From: Bubalus kerabau
Lineage: Eukaryota > Chordata > Mammalia > Artiodactyla > Bovidae
DNA: 64,000 nucleotides
Assembly (NCBI RefSeq): GCF_029407905.1
Contig: NC_073633.1
Location: forward strand, 24,504,501 to 24,568,500
Direction of reading: 5' to 3'
Shown here piece after piece: positions 1 through 11,439 of this stretch. How positions within the stretch are numbered: position 1 is the first letter of the stretch; each line of letters begins with the position of its first letter. A program made the translations under genes and the position numbers. Under the pieces are notes generated by a model, which was not told the origin of the DNA, searched no databases, and was given only the letters and a program-made list of their open reading frames with translations.

Positions 1-1275
1 ACTCTCACATCCATACATGACCACAGGAAAAACCATAGCCTTGACTAGACGAACCTTTGTTGGCAAAGTAATGTCTCTGCTTTTCAGTATGCTATCTAGG
101 TTGGTCATAACTTTCCTTCCAAGGAGTAAGCATCTTTTAATTTCATGGCTGCAATCACCATCTGTAATGATTTTGGAGCCCCAAAAAATAAAGTCTGACA
201 CTGTTTCCACTGTTTCCCCATCTATTTGCCATGAAGTGATGGGACCGGATGCCATGATCTTCGTTTTCTGAATGTTGAGCTTTAAGCCAACTTTTTCACT
301 CTCCTCTCTCACCTTCATCAAGAGGCTTTTGAGTTCCTCTTCACTTTCTGCCATAAGGGTGGTGTCATCTGCATATCTGAGGTTATTGATATTTCTCCCG
401 GCAATCTTGATTCCAGCTTGTGCTTCTTCCAGTCCAGCATTTCTCATCATGTACTCTGCATATAAGTTAAATAAACAGGGTGACAATATACAGCCTTGAC
501 AAACTCCTTTTCCTATTTGGAACCAGTCTGTTGTTCCATGTCCAGTTCTAACTGTTGCTTCCTGACCTGCATACAAATTTCTCAAGAGGCAGATCAAGTG
601 GTCTGGTATTCCTGTCTCTTGAAGAATTTTCCATCGTTTATTGTGATCCACACAGTCAAAGGCTTTGGCATAGTCAATAAAGCAGAAATAGATGTTTTTC
701 TGGAACTCTCTTCTTTTTCTATGATCCAGCGGATGTTGGCAATTTGATCTCTGGTTCCTCTGCCTTTTCTAAAACCAGCTTGAAGATTAGGAAGTTCCTG
801 GTTCACATATTGCTGAAGCCTGGCTTGGAGAATTTTGAGCATTACTTTACTAGCGTGTGAGATGAGTGCAATTGTGCGGTAGTTTGAGCATTCTTTGGCA
901 TTGCCTTTCTTAGGGATTGGAATGAAAACTGACCTTTTCCAGTCCTGTGGCCACTGCTGAGTTTTGCAAATTTGCTGGCATATTGAGTGCAGCACTTTCA
1001 CAGCATCATCTTTCAGGATTTGGAATAGCTCAACTGGAATTCCATCATCTCCACTAGCTTTGTTCGTAGTGATGTTTTCTAAGGCCCACTTGACTTCACA
1101 TTCCAGGATGTCTGGCTCTAGGTCAGTGATCACACCATTGTGATTATCTGGGTTGTGAAGATCTTTTTTGTACAGTTCTTCTGTGTATTCTTGCCATCTC
1201 TTCTTAATATCTTCTGCTTCTGTTAGGTCCATACCATTTCTGTCCTTTATCGAGCCCATCTTTGCATGAAATGTT
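1..1275 (-). mobile_element. BovB (RTE) LINE, reverse-transcriptase part, cut by window edge
   Basis: On the minus strand this reads as a BovB LINE. A broken frame at 1259-594 has the RT fingers/palm start (KDRNGMDLTEAEDIKKRWQ, then RSVFIPIPKKGN and SNYRTIALISHAS). Further on, the catalytic box reads RYADDT at about 380-358, and a frame change near 715 separates the parts. The match stops at about 1275, so the copy is truncated at its 5' end. Its 3' end is beyond position 1. It is a dead retrotransposon in what is probably a REC114 intron. Confidence 0.95.
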
Positions 1276-1329
1276 ATTCTGAGATAGTGTTACCAAATTC
1301 GGCCTGTGTGCCCGACGCACTGTGAGGCC

Positions 1330-1481
1330 CCAGTAGCCGAGCAGGACACTAACAGGCGCTCATTAATGGTTGGTTGCTTGTTGGTGGGGCCCACTGTGGC
1401 GCTGACCAGTAGCCGAGCAGGACACTAACAGGCACTCATTGACGGCTGGTTGCTTGTGGGTGGGGCCCACCGAGGCACCGA
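1330..1481. repeat. two tandem copies of a 76-bp unit
   Basis: The unit starting CCAGTAGCCGAGCAGGACAC occurs at 1330 and again at 1406, immediately adjacent, with only a handful of differences. Each copy ends near GGTGGGGCCCAC and is GC-rich compared with its flanks. I do not recognise the family; an LTR or satellite fragment is possible. Confidence 0.8.
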
Positions 1482-1581
1482 GCAATTGCTGAGCAAACCT
1501 TGTTCCCTAGCAACAGGTGCAGAGTAATGAGGGACAGCAATGGCTGCCTGCTAAGGGCTGTGCTCATCCTGCTCTGTTACA

Positions 1582-2440
1582 GGAGGACATTTTTGAAGGA
1601 TTCTAAGCAGGGGAGTGACAGTGTGATTTTTTAAATGAAAATGATCTCACAGTTTGCAGCAAAAAGGCTGGATGGGCAAGAAGATACTTTAGGAAGCTAG
1701 TTACAAATTAAGAAAATGGTGGCCCTTACTCAGATGATTGGAGTTGATTCAGTGGGTTGATTGAGGAGATATTAAAAGTAGAATCAGTAACTAGTGGCAG
1801 GTTGGAAATGGCAGTGGTAGAGAGGAGAGTGACGGGGAACGTCTAGGTTTCTGGCTCAGCTGGAGCTGGCATCCTTCGTTCTGGCTGGGGGGCTCCAGAA
1901 GAGAGCCAGCCTGGCAGCGAGTGTTTGCGATTACTACAGCTCTGGTCTGGACAGTCGGGATTTGAGGTGTCTTTAGACACTCAGGCGGAGGTGTCAGTTC
2001 CATAAACATTCTCTTTGCTGTTTAACAGTTAAAGGGGTTCTTTGAAGGTCAGAGAGAGGTCTGCACTAGAGATAAGATTTGGGAATCACAGACTTTTAAA
2101 TAGTAATTGAGGCTGTGGATGTGGTGAGAATATCCTGGGGAGGGGATAAAAAAAGATGAACAATGGAGAGAGGAGGTTGAGGAGATTAAGATAGCAAAGG
2201 AGGTGGCAGAGAAGGAGCTGTCAGGGATAGGAGGAAAGCTGGGAGAGTGTGGGGTCATAGAAGCCAAGGCAGTTGTTTCAAAAAAGGAAGAGGGGGTCAG
2301 CTATGGTGAATACTGCCAAGACATTGAATAGGAGTAAGATTTTTAAAAATGAGTTAATTAGTGTGTTGTTAAACAAGAAGATGTGGAGTTTTGAAAATGA
2401 TGTGACATTGGACAGGGAAATCTGGATAGATAATTGAACT
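1582..2440 (-). mobile_element. ancient L2 LINE, antisense
   Basis: The segment matches the general sequence of the mammalian L2 LINE read in reverse (AAGCAGGGGAGTGACA near 1606, GAGAGTGTGGGGTCATAGAA near 2243, then a CCAAGACATTGAATAGGAG-like stretch). It is very diverged and has no coding capacity. Family assignment is from memory of the consensus, so the boundaries are approximate. Confidence 0.65.
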
Positions 2441-2489
2441 CTTAAAAAGAAAATTATGTTTGCTTTAATCCATGTATTAATTAAATTCT

Positions 2490-3055
2490 TTGGGTTGCAA
2501 ATAACAGAAACCCAACGCAATCTCCTTTAAACAAAATGACTTATTGCCCTGTGGAACTCTCATGTCCAAGGATAGGAGTGGCCCCTGGGACCTTGAATCT
2601 AGGGGCTCCAACAGTATCATTAGCTGTGCAGCTGTGTGTCTCTGTGTCTCTCTTTATCTCTCAGCTCTGCTTTCCTCTAAGGAAGGATTTCTCCTGGTGG
2701 TCCCTGGCAACGTAAGGCCTTTTTTAAATCCTTACAATTCTAATGGAAAGAGTATCCCTCCTTCCCAGTTTTGGCAACAACCTCAGGGTTTACTTGGATT
2801 TTTATCATTTATATCACAGGCTTATCCATAAACTAATCACCTGGGTCAGAAGCAATTAGATATGCTGACAGGTGAGGCCTGAGTCGCCTCTCACCCCTGG
2901 ATCTGGGCCAGATAAGAAAGTCAGTCTTGTCTGAATCACATGGGTTATAAATAAGGTGATTTCCCAAAGGAAGGTCAAGATCTGTTCCCTGAAGGAGGAA
3001 GAAGGTATGCTGGGCAGGTGGAAACAACAGACATCTACTTCAACTGTAAAATAAG
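2490..3055. repeat. ancient interspersed repeat, family not assigned
   Basis: It begins with a 'GGGTTGCAAATAACAGAAAC' type opening and ends near 'ATGCTGGGCAGGTGGAAAC'. I recognise this as a dispersed mammalian repeat but cannot name it. A second diverged member may be at about 24715-25100. No gene is seen. Confidence 0.45.
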
Positions 3056-3254
3056 CCTTTGGCTCAATATATTGGAATGACCGCTTCTGCAGTGTATTTT
3101 GTAGGCAACTTTTCAGCATAAAGGATGACTAGATCTCTCTGTTACTATAACTTATAGAAAGGGCCCCTGGGTCTGATCCTTATGGCTAGAGAAAGGTAAT
3201 TATTTTTGCTCCATGTACTGCTGCCCATTTGGGAAGCTGAATAATAACTAATCT

Positions 3255-4560
3255 TCGGCAAATATTTGAGTAGATGCTTAATATCACCAGTCATTAGAGA
3301 AATGCAGATCAAAACCATGAGGACAATCACCTCACATAAGTCAGGATGACCACTATAAAACAACAAACAGAAAATAATGTTTATGAGGATTTGGAGAAAT
3401 TGGGACCGTGGTGCACTGTTAGTAGGGTTGTAAAATGGTGACTGCAACCATGAAATTAAAAGACGCTTGCTCCTTGAAGAAAAGCTATGACAAACATAGA
3501 CAGCATATTAAAAAGCAGAGACACTACTTTGCCGACAAAGGTCTGTATGTATACTCAAAGCTATGGTTTTTCCAGTAGTCGTGTCTGAATGTGAGAGTTG
3601 GACCATAAAGAAGGTTGAACGCCAAAGAATTCATGCCTTTGCACTATGGTTTTGGAGAAGACTCTTGAGAGTCCCCTTGGACTGCAAGGAGATCAAACCA
3701 GTCAATCCTAAAGGAAATCAGTCCTGAATATTCATTGGAAGGACTGATGCTGAAGCTGAACCTCTAATACTTTGGCCACCTAATTTGAAGAGCTGACTCA
3801 TTAGAAAAGATCCTAATGCTGGGAAAGATTGAGGAGAAGGAGATGACAGAGGATGAGGTGGTTGGATGATATTACTGACTTGATGGAGTTGAGTTTGAGC
3901 AAGCTCTGGGAGATGGTGAAGGACAGGGAAGCCTGGCGTGCTGCAGCCCATGGTGTTGCCAAGAGTCGGACAGGATTGAGCGACTGAACAGCAGCAACAG
4001 CAGCAACCTGTGACCCAGCAGTTCCACTTCTGGGTACATATCGGAAAGAATTGAAAGCAGGGGATCTCAGAGATATTTGTGCGCCCCTGTTTTATCAGCA
4101 TTATTCACAGTAGGTAGGCAGAAGGTGGAAGCAACCCATGTATCCGTCAACAAATGAATGGATAAACGAAAATGTGGTGTACCTGACAATGGAATAATAT
4201 TCATCCTTAGAAAGGAAGGGAAGTCTGGCACATGCTACAACAGGAATGAACCTCAAACATTATGCTAAGTGAAACATGCCTGTCCCAATAAGAGAAACAC
4301 TATATGACTCCACTTCTGTCTGTGAGGTCCTCAGGGTAGTCAAATTTATGGAGACAGAAAGGGAAATGGTGGTCTTCCAGGGGAGGGGGAAAGGAGGATC
4401 TATTGTTTGAAGGTGCAGAATTTCAGTTTTGTAAGATGAGAAGGTTCTGGGGATACATTGTACAACAGTGTGAATGTGCTTGGTACCACTTGACCACACA
4501 CTTAAAAATGATTGTGATGGTTTTATGTATTTTTTATCACAATTTAAAAAAATTTAAAGA
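3255..4560 (+). mobile_element. old L1 3' end, split by a BovB insert
   Basis: The L1 ORF2 C-terminal region (about 3260-3436) and the L1 3' part (about 4007-4560, starting GACCCAGCAGTTCCAC) are in the same + orientation. They are separated by BovB sequence. A short piece of L1 is missing at the break. Both parts are decayed and have no open frame of note. Confidence 0.8.
3436..4006 (+). mobile_element. BovB 3' end inserted in the old L1
   Basis: This is the C-terminal end of the BovB ORF in + orientation, from the 'GACTGCAACCATGAAATTAA' region to 'GAGCGACTGAACAGCAGCA'. It is truncated at its 5' end and full of small changes. The (CAG/CAA) run at 3988-4006 is the short tandem tail typical of this LINE. 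Confidence 0.9.
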
Positions 4561-4994
4561 CATATCAAATATTTCAGCAAATTACATAGATTTCCTTAAG
4601 AAATCTTAAGGACATTTTGCAGTAAGGATTGGTGCACATAGCCAAAGCCATGGACATGTTAGGGGATCAATTTATCAGAAGCTGCACATAGCACGCCTCC
4701 ACTACCACCTCGTTCCATTTTGTGCTGGATATACCTCGAACCAAATGGCCGTTTTACTTTGCAATGGCTTTGATAGATTTGTATAACCCGCTTACCCTCA
4801 TTTTCCTAGGCTTACATAGTTCAGTTGTGTTATGTGTTATCTGTAAGTACCTTTTTTAAAAGAGTACTTCAAATCTAGTTCCTGGGAGTTTGTCATTCAT
4901 CATTATATTTGTTTATAAGAAATCAATCCATGGCTTCTTTTATGTCATTGGACATTTTTATTCATTCAGCAATAAATGCCTACTGAATATCACG

Positions 4995-5280
4995 CTTTTT
5001 AAAATTTTACTTTTATTGAGGCATAAATAGCATTAACATTTTATTAGTTTCAGGTATATGATGTACTGATTTGATGTTTGTATACACTGAGAAATGATCA
5101 CCACAAAAATCTGGTTAAGCATCTTACATAGTTAAATTATTTTTCTTCTGATGCGAACTTTCAAGATCTACTATCTTAGCCACTTTCAAACATACTATAC
5201 AGTATTGTTAACTATGGTTACCGTGGTATATATTACATCTTCATGACTTGTTAAATAGCTGGAAATGTGTACCTTTTGAC
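4995..5280 (-). mobile_element. old L1 3'UTR fragment, antisense
   Basis: A stretch like the 3'UTR of old mammalian L1 (TTTATTGAGGCATAAATAGC, then GAAATGATCACCACA) reads in reverse. It is diverged and non-coding. A GC- and CpG-rich segment of about 130 bp (5308-5437) follows; I cannot assign it. Confidence 0.6.
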
Positions 5281-5782
5281 CCTCGTCAAGCATTTGAATG
5301 TCACTCTTGGGCTAAGAGGTACAGGTGTGCGCGTGGGCCGTGCTGAGAGCCGCGTGGGGCAGCGGTGCATGCCGCAGCAGCAGTGTGCTCCAGGTACAGG
5401 GACCCAGAGGGTCCGTATTTCTTTGGGGATGGGCCGAGGCATAAAGAAAGTCTTCTTAGCAGAGGTAAATGACTGGGATAAACTTTAAAAATTTCTTAAC
5501 ATACAAAAAAAATACTTAAGAAAAAGTAGACAAATCCAGTCTTGGTGGGAAATTTTAATATACTTCTCTTAATAGCAAATAGTAGAGCAGACAAAGGTCA
5601 GTAAGCACTAGAGTATAAAACAATGAACAGTCTTGCCTAATCAACATACATACAACACTGTACCCAAAATGATTGAGTGCACATTTTAAAGTATGTGTAA
5701 TGTAAGTGCCGAAGTCCAGTATTTGTTAGTCTAAGGAGTGCTTAGAGGACATTTTGTAGTCATTATAAAACTATATTTCTGT

Positions 5783-6135
5783 TCAGTCGCTCAGTTATGT
5801 CCAATTCTGTGACGCCATAGAATGCAGCACACCATGCTTCCCTGACCTTCACTATCTCCTGGAGCTTGCTCAAACTCATGTCCATTGACTTGATGATGCC
5901 ATCCAACCATCTCACCCTCTGTCATCCCCTTCTCCTCCTGCTTTCAATCTTTCCCAGCCTCAGGGTCTTTTCCAGTGAGTCAGCTTTTCAAATATTCAGG
6001 ATTGATTTCCTTTAGGATTGACTGGTTTGATCTCCTTGCTGTCCAAGGGACTCACAAGAGTCTTCTCCAGCACTACAATTTGAAAGCATCAGTTCTTCAG
6101 CACTCAGCCTTCTTTATGGCCCCACTCTCCATGAT
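5783..6135 (-). mobile_element. short BovB 3' end, antisense
   Basis: On the minus strand this is the last ~350 bp of BovB. It is followed at once by another BovB 3' end at 6140 in the same direction, giving two BovB tails in a row. They are either two separate insertions or a local duplication. It is diverged and non-coding. Confidence 0.85.
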
Positions 6136-6900
6136 TAGTCAGTTAGTTCAGTTGCTCAGTCCTGTGCAACTCTGTGACCCCATGGACTGCAGCACGCCAG
6201 GCTTCCCTGTCCATCACCAACACCTGGAGCTTGCTCAGACTCATGTCCATCGATTCAGTGATGCCATCCAACCATCTTATCCTCTGCCATCCCTTTCTCC
6301 TACTGCCTTAAATCTTTCCCAGCATCAGTTCTTCACATCAGGTGACCAAAGTATGGGAGCTGCAGCTTCAAGCATCAGTCCTTCCAATGAATATTCAGGA
6401 ATGATTTCCCTTAGGATTGACTGGTTTGATCTCCTTTCTGTCCAAAGGACTCTCAAGAGTCTTCTCCAACACCACAGTTCAAAAGCATCAATTCTTCGGC
6501 GCTCAACTTTCTATGTAGCCCAACTCTCACATCCATACATGACTACTGGAAAAACCATAGCTTTGACTGTATGAACCTTTGTTGGCAAGATAATGTCTTT
6601 GATTTTTTATTATGCTGTCTAGGTTGGTCATAGCTTTTCTTCCAAGGAGCAAGCATCTTTTAATTTCATGGCTGCAGTCACTATCTGCAGTCATTTTGGA
6701 GCCCAAGAAAACAAAGTCTGTCACTGTTTCCATTGTTTGTCATCTATTTGCTATGAAGTGATGGAACCAGATGCCATGATTTTTGTTTTTTGAATTGAGC
6801 TTTACGCCAGCGTTTTCACTCTCCTCTTTCACTGTCATCAAGAGGTTCTTCAGTTCTTCTTTGCTTTCTGCCATAAGGGTGATGTCATCTGCATACCTGC

Positions 6901-7170
6901 TGCTGCTGCTGTCGCTTCAGTCATGTTCAACTCTGTGCGACCCCATAGACGGCAGCCCACCAGGCTCCCCTGTCCCTGGGATTCTCCAGGCAAGAACACT
7001 GGAGTGGGTTGCCATTTCCTTCTCCAATGCATGAAAGTGAAAAGTGAAAGTGAAGTCGCTCAGTCGTGTCCGACTCTTCGCGACCCCCATGGACTGCAGC
7101 CCTCCAGGCTCTTCCTTCCATGGGATTTTCCAGGCAAGAGGACTGGAGTGGGGTGCCATCACCTTCTCTG
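6901..7170 (-). mobile_element. Bov-A2 SINE inside BovB, antisense
   Basis: Two Bov-A monomers lie in tandem, each containing the GGATTCTCCAGGCAAGA/ATTTTCCAGGCAAGAG block and a C-rich start, with (CTG)n at the lower end. The element is flanked by CTGCATACCTG (6890-6900) and CTGCATATCTG (7171-7181). I read these as an 11-bp TSD with one difference. Confidence 0.9.
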
Positions 7171-8026
7171 CTGCATATCTGAGGTTGTTGATATTTCTCC
7201 CAGAAATCTTGATTCCAGCTTGTGCTTCATCCAGCCCAGCATTTTGCATGATGTATTCTGCATATAAGTTAAATAGGCAGGGTGACAATATACAGCCTTG
7301 ATGTGCTCCTTTCCCAATTTGGAACCAGTCCATTTGTTCCATGTCCGGTTCTAACTATTGCTTCTTGACCTGCATACAAATTTCTTAGGAGGCAGATCAG
7401 GTAGTTCTATCTCAAGAATTTTCCTATCTCAAAAATTCCTCTCTCAAGAATTTTCCAGTTTGTTGTGATCCACACAGTCAAAGGCTTTGACATAGTCAAG
7501 AAAGCAGAAATAGATATTTTTCTGGAACTCTCTTGCTTTTTCAGTGATCCAACAGATGTTGGCAATTTGATCTCTGGTTCCTCTGCCTTTTCTAAATCCA
7601 GCTTGAACATCTGCAAGTTCACGGTTCACATATTGCTGAAGCCTGGCCTGAAGAATTTTGAGCATTATTACTAGCGTATGAGATGAGTGCAATTATGTGG
7701 TAGTTTGAACCTTCTTTGGCATTGCCTTTCTCTGGGATTGGAATGAAAACTGACCTTTTCCAGTCCTGTGGCCATTGCTGAGTTTTCCAAATTTGCTGGC
7801 ATATTGAGTGCAGCACTTTCACAGCATCATCTTTGCGGATTTGAAATAGCTCAACTGGAATTCCGTCACCTCCACTAGCTTTGTTCATAGTGATGTTTCC
7901 TAAGGCCCCCTTGACTTCGCATTCCAGGATGTCTGGCTCTAGGTAAGTGATCACACCATCATGGTTATCTGGGTCATGAAGATCTTTTTTGTATAGTTCT
8001 TCTGTGTATTCTTGCCACCTCTTCTT

Positions 8027-8886
8027 TTTTTTTTTTAATTTTATTTTATTTTTAAACTTTACAATATTGTATTGGTTTTGCCAAATATTGAAATGAATCT
8101 GCCACAGGTATACCTGTGTTCCCCATCCTGAACCCTCCTCCCTCCTCCCTCCCCATATCATCCCTCTGGGTCGTCCCAGTGCACCAGCCCCAAGCATCCA
8201 GTATCGTGCATCGAACCTGGACTGGTGACTCATTTCATACATGATATTATACATGTTTCAATGTCATTCTCCCAGATCTTCCCACCCTCCCCCTCTCCCA
8301 CAGAGTCCATAAGACTGTTCTATACATCAGTGTCTCTTTTGCTGTCTCGTATACAGGGTTATTGTTACCATCTTTCTAAATTCCATATATATGCGTTAGT
8401 ATACTGTATTGGTGTTTTTCTTGGCTTACTTCACTCTGTATAATAGGCTCCAGTTTCATCCACCTCATTAGAACTGATTCAAATGTATTCTTTTTAATGG
8501 CTGAGTAATACTCCATTGTGTATATGTACCACAGCTTTCTTATTCATTCATCTGCTGATGGACATCTAGGTTGCTTCCATGTCCTGGCTATTATAAACAG
8601 TGCTGCGATGAACATTGGGGTACACGTGTCTCTTTCCCTTCTGGTTTCCTTGGTGTGTATGCCCAGCAGTGAGATTGCTGGATCATAAGGCAGTTCTATT
8701 TCCAGTTTTTTAAGGAATCTCCACACTGTTCTCCATAGTGGCTGTACTATTTTGCATTCCCACCAACAGTGTAAGAGGGTTCCCTTTTCTCCACACCCTC
8801 TCCAGCATTTATTGCTTGTAGACTTTTGGATTGCAGCCATTCTGACTGGCGTGAAATGGTACCTCATTGTGGTTTTGATTTGCATT
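8027..8886 (-). mobile_element. L1 3' end inserted in BovB, antisense
   Basis: A poly(T) start, the ruminant L1 3'UTR and then the C-terminal 113 residues of ORF2 (8885-8544, with MQIKTTMRYHFTPVRMA and the GEKGTLLHCWWEC block) all read on the minus strand. A perfect 12-bp TSD, CCACCTCTTCTT, is at 8015-8026 and 8887-8898. The copy is severely 5'-truncated. The intact ORF2 end suggests a fairly young insertion. Confidence 0.95.
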
Positions 8887-9043
8887 CCACCTCTTCTTCA
8901 TATCTTCTGCTTCTGTTAGTTCCATACCATTTCTGTCATTTATTATGCCCATCTTTGCATGAAATGTTCCCTTGGTATCTCTGATTTTCTTGAGGAGATC
9001 TCTAGTCTTTGCCATTCTATTGGTTTCCTCTATTTGTTTGCAT

Positions 9044-9080
9044 TGATCACTGAGGATCACTGAGGATCACTGAGGATCAC
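9044..9080. repeat. 10-bp tandem expansion in BovB
   Basis: The unit GATCACTGAG is repeated about 3.5 times within a BovB segment where other copies have it once. This is a local slippage expansion. Confidence 0.9.
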
Positions 9081-10055
9081 TTTCTTATCTCTCCTTGCTA
9101 TTCTTTGGAACTCTGCATTCAAATGAGTATATCTTTCCTTTTCTCCTTTGCCTTTCACTTTTCTTCTTTTCTCAGCTATTTGTGAGGCCTCCTCAGACAA
9201 CTATTTTGCCTTTTTGCATTTCTTTTTCTTGGGGATCGTCTTGATCACTGCTTCCTGTACAATGTCACGAACCTCTGTCCATAGTTCTTCAGGCACTTTG
9301 TTTATCAGATCTAATCTCCATGATAAGAAAAGATGAAAGACTAAAAATCAGTGATTTAAACTTAGAGCTTAAATTGATGGAAAAATAGCACATCAAGTGT
9401 AAAAAAAAAACAGAAGGGAAGAAACAGAAAAGAAATCAATGAATCAGAAAGCAAATATAGAAAAATAACCAACAAAGCCAAAAATAAGTGCTTTGAAAAG
9501 ATTAACAAAATTGATGAGCCGTAACAAAGACTGATTTTTTAAAAACTAGAGAAAATGTAATATTAAGAATGAAAAGAGGGATACCACTTGAAGAGCATTA
9601 AACATTAAAGAAATTAAAAGATACTTTTAACATCTTTATATCATGCAGTTTGGTTGTTTGGATGAAATGTATAAATTTCTTGAAAAATACAACTTACCAA
9701 AACAGAAAAAAAGAATAGAAAATTTAAGTAATACAATATTTATTAAGAAAACAAATTCCATTATTTAAGACCTTCCCATGAAGAAAACCTCAAGGCCTAT
9801 AATTTGTCTGGCGAATTCTTTCAGACATTTAAGGAAGAACCAATACTAGTCTCGTACAAACTCTTGCAGACAACAGAAGAAGGAGGAAGTTCCTAATTTT
9901 TCTTATAAGAAAGATATCAAAAGAGTAATTTACATAAATATATTATAGGAGAATCTCTCTTACTGACCTTTTTGTGAATGTAAAAGTCTTTAATATAACA
10001 TTAGCAAATTGAATACATAAAAAGGATAATATGTTACAACAAAGTAGGTTTTTTC

Positions 10056-10223
10056 TCTTTTTAAAATTAATTTATTTTAATTGGAGGCTAATTACTTTAC
10101 AGTATTGTAGTGGTTTTTGCCAAACATCGACATGAATCAGCCACAGGCGCACATGTGTTCCCCATCCAGAACCCCTGCCCACCTCCCCATCGCATCCTCC
10201 AGGGTCATCCCAGTGCACCAGGC
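10056..10223 (-). mobile_element. very short L1 3'UTR insertion
   Basis: About 170 bp of ruminant L1 3'UTR in reverse (AATTGGAGGCTAATTACTTT, then CAGTGCACCA). The flanks are AAAGTAGGTTTTTTC (10041-10055) and AAAGGTAGGTTTTTTC (10224-10239), a TSD with one extra base. Confidence 0.85.
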
Positions 10224-11439
10224 AAAGGTAGGTTTTTTCAAGAATGCAAGGATAGCTTAATATTTTAAAATATCAGTGTATTTCACCACATGGACAGAAA
10301 CTAGAAGAATTATGTGGACATTTTGGTAGATATAAACGTTTTGACCTAACAGAAAAGGCCCCTTTTAAAGCCTCTACCTGTCTTCCCAGCCTCCTCTCCT
10401 AGAGTTGCTATCTATGCACACGTCCCTTCAGCCATATATGGAGCAGTTTGTACTTGCTGAATCCTAAGTTATTTCTTGCCTCTATCTTTGCTCGTGTTGT
10501 ACTACCTCTTCTTAATCCAGTAATTTAGATTTATCCTTCAGAAGTCAGCCCAGGATCCTGGGAAGATGTTAGCAGCATAGACTCCCCTCCCCTTATATAC
10601 AGTAAAAGGCCTTTGGATAACTTCTACCTCTACAGTCAGTATGTAGAACATTTTTATGACCCTTAAAAGGAGAAAACTTTTCTGTAAATATCCCCTACAT
10701 CTAATCCTAGGTAATTACTGACCTATCTGCTTTCTGTAGAAAATACAGATTAAATTTGTATTTTCTAGAGTTTCACATAATCAGAATCGTATAATATGAA
10801 CTCTTACGCGTCTGGCTTTTTTTACTTAGTATGTTTTTGAGATTCACCCATGTTATTGTAGCTCATTCTCTCTTATTGCATAGTTTTATTCCATCTTATG
10901 AATATTCTACAGATTATCCAATTAAATGTTCCTGGACATTTGAGTTGTTTCTAATTGAGGCTTTTATGAATAAAGCTATCATGAACATTACTGTACAAGT
11001 TTCCTTTTTTTTTTAGTATATAAGGTTTTGTGTAGATATGTATTTTCTTTTTCCCTCGGAAAATTCCTAAGAGTGAAATTGCTGGATAGTATGGTAAGTA
11101 TGTTTTATACTTTATAAGGAACTGCCAAATTGTTTTCCAAAGTAGTTGTGGACCAGTATGAACTGACCAGCAATGCATGAGTATTCCAGCTGCTTCTTAT
11201 CCTAGGCAACACTTGGTATTGTTAATCTTTTTAATTTTAGCTTACCTGTTGGGTTTGTAATGGTATCTCATTGTGATTTTAATTGACATTTCTCTGATAA
11301 TGAATGTTGAGTATATTTTAAGGTGTTTATTAGCCATTAATACCTCCTCTTTTGTATTGGGATGATCAAAAGGTAACACTTCATTTGTTATCTTTTTATC
11401 AATTTTACCTTTTACCTATTGAGTTGTCAGAAGTTTTTA

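Larger units (their letters stand above)
6140..9320 (-). mobile_element. BovB LINE, antisense, interrupted by a SINE and an L1
   Basis: BovB sequence occupies 6140-6890, 7176-8014 and 8899-9320 in one continuous order once the two younger inserts are set aside. The minus-strand RT region is visible at 8010-7444 (RSVFIPIPEKGN, then QAGFRKGRGTRDQ). The catalytic YADD site lies at the SINE break, so that box is physically split. Frameshifts are common. It is a 5'-truncated fossil. Confidence 0.9.
5500..10330 (+). mobile_element. old L1 ORF2 split by a nested BovB complex
   Basis: The left part (about 5500-5782, including GTGCTTAGAGGACATTTTGT) and the right part (about 9328-10330, starting ATAAGAAAAGATGAAAGAC) are consecutive pieces of one L1 ORF2 in + orientation. 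The intervening 3.5 kb of antisense BovB sequence was therefore inserted into this L1. A further small L1 insert sits at 10056-10223. Stops are frequent, so the L1 is dead. Confidence 0.75.
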
